From Acetobacteraceae bacterium (GTDB lineage: Bacteria > Pseudomonadota > Alphaproteobacteria > Acetobacterales > Acetobacteraceae), in the NCBI GenBank assembly GCA_019237355.1, contig JAFAHH010001034.1, forward strand, positions 1 through 9,765: DNA of 9,765 nt, given 5' to 3'. Below are positions 1-6,198 of the stretch, piece by piece; position 1 is the first letter of the stretch, and every line of letters begins with the position of its first letter. The notes below the pieces were generated by a model, which made no database searches, was not told the DNA's origin, and was given only the letters and a program-made list of their open reading frames with translations. A program made the translations under genes and the position numbers.

Positions 1-235
1 GGTGGACACGCACGCTGCCGTCGCGGAACCGCTCAGCCACAGACCGCAGCCTTTCCTCGTGAACAGGATTGGGCTCGTAGTTGTCGATCGTGCAGTTGGG
101 AAACATGTTCTTGAAAGAGACAATGGACTGGCCTTGGTTCACGCCTATATCGGCGATCCTGGGCGCCTTGAGCTTCAACGCCATGAAGGCGAAAAACTCG
201 GGATCGTGCACGGTCGGCTTCGTAAACAGCAGCAC
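1..235 (-). CDS. FkbM-family methyltransferase, N-terminal fragment (continues past left edge)
   Basis: Read on the minus strand, this stretch encodes about 78 residues of an FkbM-like, SAM-dependent methyltransferase. The visible signature is a Rossmann motif I of the form ADIGVNQGQS, at about residues 34-43 from GTG 235. It is followed by SFKNMFPNCTIDNYEPNP, whose acidic residue in the EPNP segment is expected to bind the SAM ribose. The HDPEFFAF stretch just before motif I is also usual for this family. FkbM enzymes O-methylate sugars or other small hydroxyl substrates, and they often sit in polysaccharide loci, which fits the neighbourhood. The start is uncertain. GTG 235-233 follows a weak GTGAG Shine-Dalgarno, ATG 184-182 is too late, and the same frame is open upstream from GTG 331 but broken by a TGA at 256-254. 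Family assignment is fairly sure; substrate is unknown. Confidence 0.72.
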   Translation of the reverse strand, partial: MLLFTKPTVHDPEFFAFMALKLKAPRIADIGVNQGQSIVSFKNMFPNCTIDNYEPNPVHEERLRSVAERFRDGSVRVH

Positions 236-340
236 GGAAAACTCACTAGCCGATCAAACTACGTGTTCAGCCAACAGCCTAGCTCGGACCTTGAATCCCG
301 CGAAACTGGTGCTGGCGTGCAATAGCGCCACTTACGTCTC
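236..340. other. Divergent intergenic region between methyltransferase and exonuclease
   Basis: About 105 bp separate the presumed starts of two divergent genes. I see no convincing -35/-10 pair on either strand and no strong Shine-Dalgarno for the plus-strand gene. On the minus strand, the methyltransferase frame extends through this region as 25 sense codons, from GTG 331 (directly after a TAA at 334-332) to a TGA at 256-254. It may therefore hold the damaged 5' end of that gene as well as promoters. Confidence 0.4.
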
Positions 341-1375
341 GTGACCCATCCCACCACATGGCTGCGCGTCCTCCCGCAAGGGTTGTTCTGCGAGCCAGGC
401 GGATTCTTCGTCGATCCCATCCGCCCGGTGGATCGCGCGGTCATCACGCATGCGCACTCCGACCACGCCCGGCCGGGCCATGCCTCGGTCCTGGCAAGCC
501 CGGCGACCGCCACGCTGATGCAGGTGCGCATGGGCGAGGGAAGGACCGGCGCCTTGCACACGCTGGGCTGGGGCGAACCGCTCACCGTCGGCGATGTGCG
601 TCTGACGCTTCAGCCGGCCGGCCACGTGCTCGGCAGCGCACAGGTGGTGATGGAGTATGAAGGCTGCCGCGCCGTGGTCAGCGGCGACTACAAGCGCTGC
701 CCGGACCCGACCTGCGACGGCTTCGTGCCGGTGCAATGTGATGTGTTCATCACCGAAGCGACGTTCGGGCTGCCGGTCTTCCGCCATCCTAAGCCGCAGA
801 AAGAAATAGCGCGTCTGCTCGCGAGCGTGGCTCTGTTTCCCGACCGCTCGCATATCGTCGGTTGTTATGCCCTCGGCAAATGCCAGCGCCTGGTCGTGCT
901 GCTGCGCGAGGCGGGATGGGACCGGCCGATCTATCTGCACGGCGCGCTCGCCTCCCTGTGCGCCGCATACCAACGGCTGGGCGTGGCGCTCCGCGATCTG
1001 CGGCCCGCGACGATCGCCGCGAGGGAGGAGCTGCGCGGGGCCATCGTGCTTGCGCCTCCGTCGGCAGTGCAGGACCGCTGGGCGCGCCGCCTTGCCGATC
1101 CCGTGGTGGGGCTCGCAAGCGGCTGGATGCGGGTGCGCCAGCGGGCGAAGTCGCGCGGCATCGAGCTGCCCCTGGTGATCTCGGACCACGCCGATTGGGA
1201 CGAACTGCTGCGCACGATCGACGACGTGCAGGCGCCGGAGATCTGGGTGACGCACGGCCGGGAAGAGGCATTGATCCGAGCCGTGTCACTCAAAGGGCTG
1301 AAGGGACGCGCACTGCGCCTGATCGGCTATGGCGACGAGGACGATGAGGGTGTGAGCATCGACGATGCAGCCTGA
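341..1375 (+). CDS. Ligase-associated DNA exonuclease (metallo-beta-lactamase/beta-CASP)
   Basis: This 344-residue protein is a full-length member of the ligase-associated DNA exonuclease family, binuclear-metal nucleases of the metallo-beta-lactamase superfamily with a beta-CASP insert. The metal motif HAHSDH is at residues 37-42. Further ligands are H95 (PAGHVLGSAQ) and D116 (SGDYKR), with late histidines in SDHADWDEL (H283) and VTHGREEA (H305). The C-terminal segment ASGWMRVRQRAK, about residues 259-270, is characteristic of the family. In many bacteria this gene lies beside an ATP-dependent DNA ligase and an Lhr-type helicase in a repair cassette; here neither is present and an MFS gene follows. 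The start is GTG 341, since the frame is closed by a TAG at 323-325 and offers no ATG/GTG/TTG in between. No strong Shine-Dalgarno is seen. Identity is confident; the repair role is inferred from the family. Confidence 0.93.
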   Translation: MTHPTTWLRVLPQGLFCEPGGFFVDPIRPVDRAVITHAHSDHARPGHASVLASPATATLMQVRMGEGRTGALHTLGWGEPLTVGDVRLTLQPAGHVLGSAQVVMEYEGCRAVVSGDYKRCPDPTCDGFVPVQCDVFITEATFGLPVFRHPKPQKEIARLLASVALFPDRSHIVGCYALGKCQRLVVLLREAGWDRPIYLHGALASLCAAYQRLGVALRDLRPATIAAREELRGAIVLAPPSAVQDRWARRLADPVVGLASGWMRVRQRAKSRGIELPLVISDHADWDELLRTIDDVQAPEIWVTHGREEALIRAVSLKGLKGRALRLIGYGDEDDEGVSIDDAA

Positions 1376-1471
1376 CGTTGCGCGTCGCGCATCCCCGCAC
1401 CGCACTCGCGCAGGTTGCCGCGTTTTGCCGCCGCCGCGATCCTGTGATGCTGGGGGAGGAACGCGGGCCGG

Positions 1472-2722
1472 GTGACGCTATTGCAAAACTTGGTGCAAAA
1501 CTTGGGGCAGTCCGACATCGACGGCGCGCGGGCATGGATGCGCCTGGGCGTGCTGCTTGCGCTCTCGACGATTGGCGGCGTGGGCATCTGGTCGATCGTG
1601 GTGACCTTGCCTGCGGTACAGGCGGATTTCGGGCTCGATCGCGGCGCCGCCTCGATGCCGTACACGCTGACCATGATCGGCTTTGGTCTCGGCGGCGTGG
1701 TGATGGGCCGCGCGGCCGACCGCATCGGCATAGCACCGACCGTCGCTTTCGCCGGGACGATGCTCGGCCTCGGCTATATCGGCGGCTCGCAGGCCCAGGC
1801 CTTCTGGCTGTACAGCGTCCTGCACGGACTGCTCATCGGCCTGCTCGGCTCGGGCGCCATGTTCGCTCCTCTGATGGCCGACGTGTCGCACTGGTTCCTG
1901 CGCCGGCGCGGCCTGGCCGTGGCGATCTGCGCGTCGGGCAACTACTTCGCGGGCACGCTCTGGCCGCCGGTGGTGGACTACGCGACTCGCCTGTACGGCT
2001 GGCGGATGGCCGAGCTGTGCGTGGGCCTGTTCTGCCTTGTGACAATGGTGCCTCTGGCCTTGCTGTTGCGGCGTCGGCGTCCGGATGCGGGGGCCGCGCA
2101 CGCGATTGAGGCGCAGGCGAGCGCGCGGATGCGCCTGGGCGTGTCGCTCGGCGGCTTGCAAGCGATGCTCGTGGTTGCTGGCGTCGCGTGCTGCGTGGCG
2201 ATGTCGATGCCGCAGGTCCATCTCGTCGCCTATTGCGGCGATCTCGGTTATGGCGTCGCGCGCGGCGCGGACATGCTTGCATTGATGATGGCCTGCGGCA
2301 TCGTCAGCCGGATCGCGTCCGGCTGGATCGCCGACCGGATCGGCGCCCTATCGACGTTGCTGCTCGGCTCGGTGCTGCAGGGGCTGACGCTCGGCCTCTA
2401 TCTGTTGTTCGACGGACTGGCGTCGCTCTACGTGATCTCGGCGCTGTTCGGGCTGGTCCAGGGCGGCATCGTCCCCTCGTATGCCATCATCGTTCGCGAG
2501 TTCTTTCCGGCCAGCGAGGCGGGCACCCGGGTCGGCACCGTCATCATGGCGACCGTATTCGGCATGGCGTTCGGCGGCTGGATGTCGGGCGTGATCTTCG
2601 ATCTGAGCGGCAGCTACACCGACGCCTTCGCGAACGGGCTCGCCTGGAATCTGCTGAACATGGTGATCGTCACGACGTTGATGCTGCGGGACCGGCGCCG
2701 GCGCGCGGCGGCATTGGCCTGA
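1472..2722 (+). CDS. MFS transporter (OFA/monocarboxylate-like)
   Basis: The product is a 416-residue inner-membrane protein with the hydrophobic pattern of a 12-helix Major Facilitator Superfamily carrier. The first helix is at about residues 25-49. The loop between helices 2 and 3 carries the MFS signature GRAADRIG (79-86), and the pseudo-symmetric SGWIADRIG (283-291) marks the same loop in the second half. A charged central loop (RRRRP, about 200-204) separates the halves. The SHWFLRRRGLAVAICASGNYFAGTLWPP region (139-166) resembles oxalate/formate and monocarboxylate carriers, so an organic-acid substrate is plausible but unproven. GTG 1472 follows a strong GGGGGAGGA at 1452-1460, with 11-bp spacing. 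ATG 1538 is a possible shorter start just before helix 1. It lies 96 bp after the exonuclease gene on the same strand and may be co-transcribed. The N-terminus contains a 12-bp tandem duplication. Confidence 0.9.
   Translation: MTLLQNLVQNLGQSDIDGARAWMRLGVLLALSTIGGVGIWSIVVTLPAVQADFGLDRGAASMPYTLTMIGFGLGGVVMGRAADRIGIAPTVAFAGTMLGLGYIGGSQAQAFWLYSVLHGLLIGLLGSGAMFAPLMADVSHWFLRRRGLAVAICASGNYFAGTLWPPVVDYATRLYGWRMAELCVGLFCLVTMVPLALLLRRRRPDAGAAHAIEAQASARMRLGVSLGGLQAMLVVAGVACCVAMSMPQVHLVAYCGDLGYGVARGADMLALMMACGIVSRIASGWIADRIGALSTLLLGSVLQGLTLGLYLLFDGLASLYVISALFGLVQGGIVPSYAIIVREFFPASEAGTRVGTVIMATVFGMAFGGWMSGVIFDLSGSYTDAFANGLAWNLLNMVIVTTLMLRDRRRRAAALA
1482..1505 (+). repeat. Exact 12-bp tandem duplication in 5' end of MFS gene
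   Basis: TGCAAAACTTGG occurs twice back to back, at 1482-1493 and 1494-1505. In the MFS reading frame it encodes the repeated LQNLVQNLG stretch at about residues 4-12. Because the unit is a multiple of three, gain or loss of copies would keep the frame. Confidence 0.9.
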
Positions 2723-2834
2723 GGTCAGGTCACGCAGAACTTCCGACCACCGAGGAGGATCCGCTCCGGCACTGGAAACGTGCAGGACCGGGCTTCAAAA
2801 GTGTGCCGCCGGGGTTCGGCCCTGGTACGGTGCT
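2723..2834. terminator. Convergent intergenic region with a possible weak terminator hairpin
   Basis: The MFS gene and the exopolysaccharide cluster converge here with 112 bp between their stops. CCGGGG at 2809-2814 can pair with CCCTGG at 2820-2825 (six pairs including one G-T) around the loop TTCGG. Read on the minus strand, the stem is followed about seven bases later by TTTT, so it could weakly terminate the five-gene cluster. There is no T-run on the plus-strand side. No gene is supported in this interval. Confidence 0.3.
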
Positions 2835-3425
2835 TCAGAAAACGCGCATGTAGACGTCGATGACGTCACCCGGCGCCACGTAGTCCTCCTGTGTCAGCCG
2901 GCCTGCGACCAGCCTGTTGCCCTCCTTTCGAATGACCTTGGCGCGGCTCTCGACGGCCCGGTACGTGAAACCTCCGGCGGCCGCTACTGCGCTCAGCATG
3001 GTCATTCCTGGGTGATAGGGATACTCCCCGGGACGCGCGACCTCGCCCAACACTGCGACCGGCCGGTAGGCAGTCACTTCGACCGTGACGCTCGCACTGC
3101 GGAGCAGCTTCTTCTGTTCAAGTCGCTGCGCGATCTCGCCCGCAAGTTCGTCTGCTGTCAGGCCCTGGGCCGGAACGGCGCCCAGCAACGGGAGGGCGAG
3201 GGTCCCGTTCTCACTCACCCTGAAGTCGTCAGTGAGCTGCTCGTCGCCATAGGTGATAACGCGAACCTGATCTCCCGGACCCAGCCGGTAGGTCGTTGGG
3301 TTATAGGCGGGGATCGGATGGAGATTCGATCCGGGGCTGCAGGCGCAGCAACTCGCAGCGAGGCAGAAGGCGAGCGGGAGAACCAACGCACGTCGCACGC
3401 TGGGCCGCCTCGGAAGAGCATGCAT
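2835..3425 (-). CDS. Short Wza/GumB-type polysaccharide export (OPX) lipoprotein
   Basis: This 196-residue protein is a periplasmic polysaccharide-export protein of the OPX family. It begins with a basic n-region (RRPSVRR), a hydrophobic stretch (about 13-25) and a cysteine cluster in AASCCAC (C26, C27, C29). This looks like a lipoprotein signal, although which cysteine is lipidated is unclear. YRLGPGDQVRV (46-56) starts the Poly_export domain, which runs to about 120. AVLGEVARPGEYPY (124-137) opens one SLBB domain, ending near the C-terminus at YVAPGDVIDVYMRVF. Only one SLBB is seen and there is no C-terminal amphipathic helix, so it is about half the length of E. coli Wza (roughly 380 residues). 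The start is ATG 3425, chosen because AAGGAT at 3438-3433 lies 7 bp upstream; GTG 3428 is an alternative. It is the last gene of the cluster, 37 bp after the barrel gene. It should act between the Wzc-like protein and an outer-membrane channel. Confidence 0.9.
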   Translation of the reverse strand: MHALPRRPSVRRALVLPLAFCLAASCCACSPGSNLHPIPAYNPTTYRLGPGDQVRVITYGDEQLTDDFRVSENGTLALPLLGAVPAQGLTADELAGEIAQRLEQKKLLRSASVTVEVTAYRPVAVLGEVARPGEYPYHPGMTMLSAVAAAGGFTYRAVESRAKVIRKEGNRLVAGRLTQEDYVAPGDVIDVYMRVF

Positions 3426-3462
3426 CACGAGTATCCTTACGTTGAGGTCTGAAGAGCCCGCA

Positions 3463-4917
3463 TCAGAGTCCCACGCTGAGCGAGACCAGAAACGTGCCTT
3501 TCGTGAACGAACCGGTTCCGGTGGGTTCGAAGTGGCCTCCGTAGACGTTCGCCCCGAGCCAGAGGATCCTATTCATCGGCACGCTCACATTTGCGCCTGC
3601 TTGATAGACTGTCTCATTCCCAACCGTCGAGGCGAAGGGAGTCAAGTTCAGGGCCGCGCTCCCGGACTGCTGGTTTGCCCTTTGCACCTCCCCGAAGGCG
3701 CTCAGCAGAGCTCTTCCTGCCATCTGGTGATCCACGGCGAGGCGCACCGCGCGATAGGTGAACGCCGCCAGATTGCCGTCCACCGGTTCCTCGATGTCGT
3801 TTCGAACCGTTACCGTGGCCGTGGTCGAGGGGGTGGGTGACCAAAGAGCCGATGCTTCAATCACTGGGACGGAGAGGTCGGAGATGGCACTGGTCTGATA
3901 GCTTCTGTGCTCATAACCTCCCAGCACGCGGAAGCGGAAGATTCCCGTCGCCGCGTAATCGAGTCCGGCGAGTATTTCGGAGGTGAATGAATTCCCGCTG
4001 ATCCCCGTTGGGGTTTGGTAGGGGTAGCCGACGCGAATCCCGCGTACGACCACGACCGCATCACGCAGAGGCGAAAATTCGTAGCGGCCAACGAGCTCGC
4101 CCACCTCCACGTTGCGGTTCTGATCGCTTGCCTGGAACCCGTTCACGAAACCGGAGCCGAACTGATAGTTCTGAAAATCGAGACCTGGGACGATGCTGAT
4201 ACGTCCGCCTGGATTGATCGTGTAATTCAGACGGAGATCGTTGACGTTATAGTTGATGAGCTGGGTGTTGGTGCCCGATCCGATCTGGTTCGGCCTTTGC
4301 GTCAGGGCCAGATGCGTGTAGGCGCCCGATAGGACGTCGGTGCCGATGTTGTAAGTGCCCCCGATGGCCGCCTGCCAGTCCGTAGCGTTCTGGGAACTCT
4401 GCTCAGGGTACTGGACCGAGTTGAAGGAAAGCGCCGCATTCACGCTGTTTCGCGCCCACCCTGACTCCGCAGAAACCGACCCGTTCGTCACGAAAGCAGC
4501 GCTGCCCTTGCCGCCTTTCACCTGCTGCGGATTTGTGTCGTAACCGATTGACTCGCTCAGCAAGGGACGAATGGTGAAATCACCGAGCTGGATACCGGGC
4601 CGCTCGAACCCCGGCTGGAGCTGGGTGAGCGGCGTATCGGGGGAAAGGGCGGCGACGAAGCCCGGAAAATACTGATCGATCACTTGTGACAGGGCTTGCG
4701 ATGGGCGCACGGCCGCCGCAGCCACCGTGGCGACGATGGCGGCGCGCGCAATTCCACAGCACGCCGCTGTCCCCCGGCCTGCGCTCGTCTTTCCGGCTCG
4801 GACTGTCGGGTTTGTCCCGGCGAACCCGGACCCGTGGCCTCGAGCGTCGACAGACCTGAAAGCCCCGTGAGGCGCGGGGTCGGACAAGTCTCCGTTTTCG
4901 GAGCGGCTTCCCCTCAT
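3463..4917 (-). CDS. Outer-membrane beta-barrel protein of exopolysaccharide cluster (BBP2-like)
   Basis: The 484-residue product is a predicted secreted outer-membrane beta-barrel. A hydrophobic segment (about 58-70, IARAAIVATVAAAAV) followed by RPSQA-LS gives a plausible signal-peptidase I site near residue 75. From about residue 110 onward the chain alternates polar and hydrophobic residues in many short amphipathic strands with turns. It opens with an IRPLLSESIGYDTNPQ motif typical of BBP2-type putative barrel porins and closes with a hydrophobic strand FLVSLSVGL. The final residue is Leu, not the common aromatic. The ATG at 4917 overlaps the upstream glycosyltransferase stop as ATGA, suggesting translational coupling. 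This leaves an unusually long, Gly/Arg-rich stretch of about 50 residues before the signal core; TTG at codon 11 is the only early alternative. Lying between a glycosyltransferase and a short OPX gene, it is a good candidate for the polymer exit channel, but that role is inferred. Confidence 0.8.
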   Translation of the reverse strand: MRGSRSENGDLSDPAPHGAFRSVDARGHGSGFAGTNPTVRAGKTSAGRGTAACCGIARAAIVATVAAAAVRPSQALSQVIDQYFPGFVAALSPDTPLTQLQPGFERPGIQLGDFTIRPLLSESIGYDTNPQQVKGGKGSAAFVTNGSVSAESGWARNSVNAALSFNSVQYPEQSSQNATDWQAAIGGTYNIGTDVLSGAYTHLALTQRPNQIGSGTNTQLINYNVNDLRLNYTINPGGRISIVPGLDFQNYQFGSGFVNGFQASDQNRNVEVGELVGRYEFSPLRDAVVVVRGIRVGYPYQTPTGISGNSFTSEILAGLDYAATGIFRFRVLGGYEHRSYQTSAISDLSVPVIEASALWSPTPSTTATVTVRNDIEEPVDGNLAAFTYRAVRLAVDHQMAGRALLSAFGEVQRANQQSGSAALNLTPFASTVGNETVYQAGANVSVPMNRILWLGANVYGGHFEPTGTGSFTKGTFLVSLSVGL

Positions 4918-6086
4918 GCCGCCGCAGAGATTGAGGCAATTCCTTTATTCACGACCCGCCTGCCCGATTCCGATGCAGCATCATTGATAACCTGTAGCAT
5001 CTCATCATGGAACCGGGAGACCGAGAAGCGCATTGCGTTGGCGCGGCAAAGAGCAGGGGTGATGTGGCCGCCGGACAACTCTAACTGTTCCACCGCGGCT
5101 TTGATCGCGGCAGCGCTCTGCTCTGGGAACAAAATTCCGGTCGCCATTTCGCCCGGCTTGCTGACGATGATGTCCGCGGCACCACCCCGGCCGAAGACGA
5201 TCAGGGGAGTGCCGCAGGCTTGTGCCTCCACCAGGCTGATACCGAAATCCTCTTCGCCAGCGAACACAAAGGCGCGGGCCTGCTGCATATGCTCAATGAG
5301 CCGGTCCTGGGGCTGCGGCGGAAGGAGGGTAATGTTGTCCGCGCCGGCGGCAAGCCGGCGGATCTTGGCCTCCTCGGGACCCGAGCCAATGACAACGAGG
5401 CGGCGGTCAGGCATATCCCGGAACGCCTCGACGACCAAATCGATCCGCTTGTAGGGGACGAACCGCCCTGCGACGAGATAGGACGTCCGTGGGCCGTTCC
5501 AAAGGGCGAATCGCTGCACGTCCACGGGCGGATGCACGACCACCGACTCACGGCGGTACGTCTTGTAGATTCGGCGGGCAATGTAGCGCGAATTTGCCAC
5601 GAAGACATCGACACTGTTGGCGGTCCGCACGTCCCATAGACGAAGCCGATGGAGGAGCCAACGGGCATAGAGACCGCGCAGCCCTCGGCCCATGCCACCC
5701 TCTTCCAGATATTGCGACTGCAAGTCCCACGCGTAGCGCATGGGCGAGTGGACGTAGCTGACGTGAAGCTGATCAGGACCTGTTATTACACCCTTCGCAA
5801 CTGCATGGTTGCTCGAGATGATCAGGTCGTAGTTGGACAACGAGAACTGCTCGACGGCCATTGGCATGAGAGCCAAGTACTTGCGAAAGTGGCGGCGGGC
5901 GAGGGGCAGCTTTTGAATGAACGATGTCCGGACGGTCTTGCCAGCCAGGAACTCCATCTCATTCGGGTCGCGGAAATCCACGAGTGAATAGATATCAGCA
6001 CCAGGAAACAGGGCAACGAGCTGTTCGAAGACTCGCTCCGAGCCGGCATACTTGTCCAGCCACTCATGTATTATTGCAACTTTCAT
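4914..6086 (-). CDS. GT4-family glycosyltransferase
   Basis: The 390-residue product is a GT-B fold, retaining glycosyltransferase of family GT4, acting in the cytoplasm on a lipid-linked oligosaccharide. MKVAIIHEWLDKYAGSERV at the N-terminus is the acceptor-domain first strand and loop. HVSYVHSPMRYAWD (108-121) is a conserved acceptor-side motif. The donor domain starts at YLVAGRFVPYKRIDLVVEAF (203-222) and has the catalytic EX7E pair E279/E287 within EEDFGISLVEAQACG. The overall pattern resembles WbaZ-like mannosyltransferases, so a nucleotide-mannose donor is possible but not shown. I chose ATG 6086 because homologues begin MKVAI; GTG 6095 would add three residues. No strong Shine-Dalgarno is seen. 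Its stop overlaps the barrel-protein start by four bases (ATGA). A 112-bp gap precedes it, so it could have its own promoter. Confidence 0.92.
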   Translation of the reverse strand: MKVAIIHEWLDKYAGSERVFEQLVALFPGADIYSLVDFRDPNEMEFLAGKTVRTSFIQKLPLARRHFRKYLALMPMAVEQFSLSNYDLIISSNHAVAKGVITGPDQLHVSYVHSPMRYAWDLQSQYLEEGGMGRGLRGLYARWLLHRLRLWDVRTANSVDVFVANSRYIARRIYKTYRRESVVVHPPVDVQRFALWNGPRTSYLVAGRFVPYKRIDLVVEAFRDMPDRRLVVIGSGPEEAKIRRLAAGADNITLLPPQPQDRLIEHMQQARAFVFAGEEDFGISLVEAQACGTPLIVFGRGGAADIIVSKPGEMATGILFPEQSAAAIKAAVEQLELSGGHITPALCRANAMRFSVSRFHDEMLQVINDAASESGRRVVNKGIASISAAA

Positions 6087-6198
6087 CCGACCCACCCGCC
6101 GATACGCTGCCTACATAGCCGCATTTCAATTTCGCGGACGCCCCTTACCCCCCATCATTTGCCGGGTCCGTTCCGGTGTTGATAAGGATTCTCATAGA
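6087..6198 (-). other. Intergenic gap inside the exopolysaccharide cluster
   Basis: This 112-bp space between the two glycosyltransferase genes stands out in an otherwise tight cluster. It contains TTGAAA on the minus strand but no good -10 at the right distance. A run of GGGGGGTAAGGGG resembles a ribosome-binding site, but only a 10-codon open frame begins nearby. An internal promoter is possible but not demonstrable by eye. I see no supported gene or strong terminator. Confidence 0.35.

Noticed and set aside
2..325. Plus-strand open frames at the left edge
   Set aside because: The minus strand of the same interval encodes a recognisable FkbM motif I and flanking residues; the plus-strand translations show no family features.
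332..1255. Long minus-strand open frame (307 codons) opposite the exonuclease gene
   Set aside because: It is His/Arg/Ala-rich with no recognisable domain and lies antisense to a gene with intact catalytic motifs; GC-rich third positions create such frames.
1478..2221. Long minus-strand open frame (247 codons) opposite the MFS gene
   Set aside because: Low-complexity His/Arg/Ala composition and no hydrophobic or domain pattern, while the plus strand encodes a clear MFS protein.
2718..2729. CCTGA-GG-TCAGG inverted repeat at the MFS stop codon
   Set aside because: The two-base loop and lack of a following T-run make it an unlikely terminator; probably chance.
3012..3840. Plus-strand open frames across the OPX and barrel genes
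   Set aside because: They are antisense to well-supported genes with signal peptides, a Shine-Dalgarno and domain motifs.
6120..6155. Tiny minus-strand open frame (10 codons) in the gap between the glycosyltransferases
   Set aside because: Too short, Gly/Arg-rich and without a proper ribosome-binding site; no reason to call it a gene.
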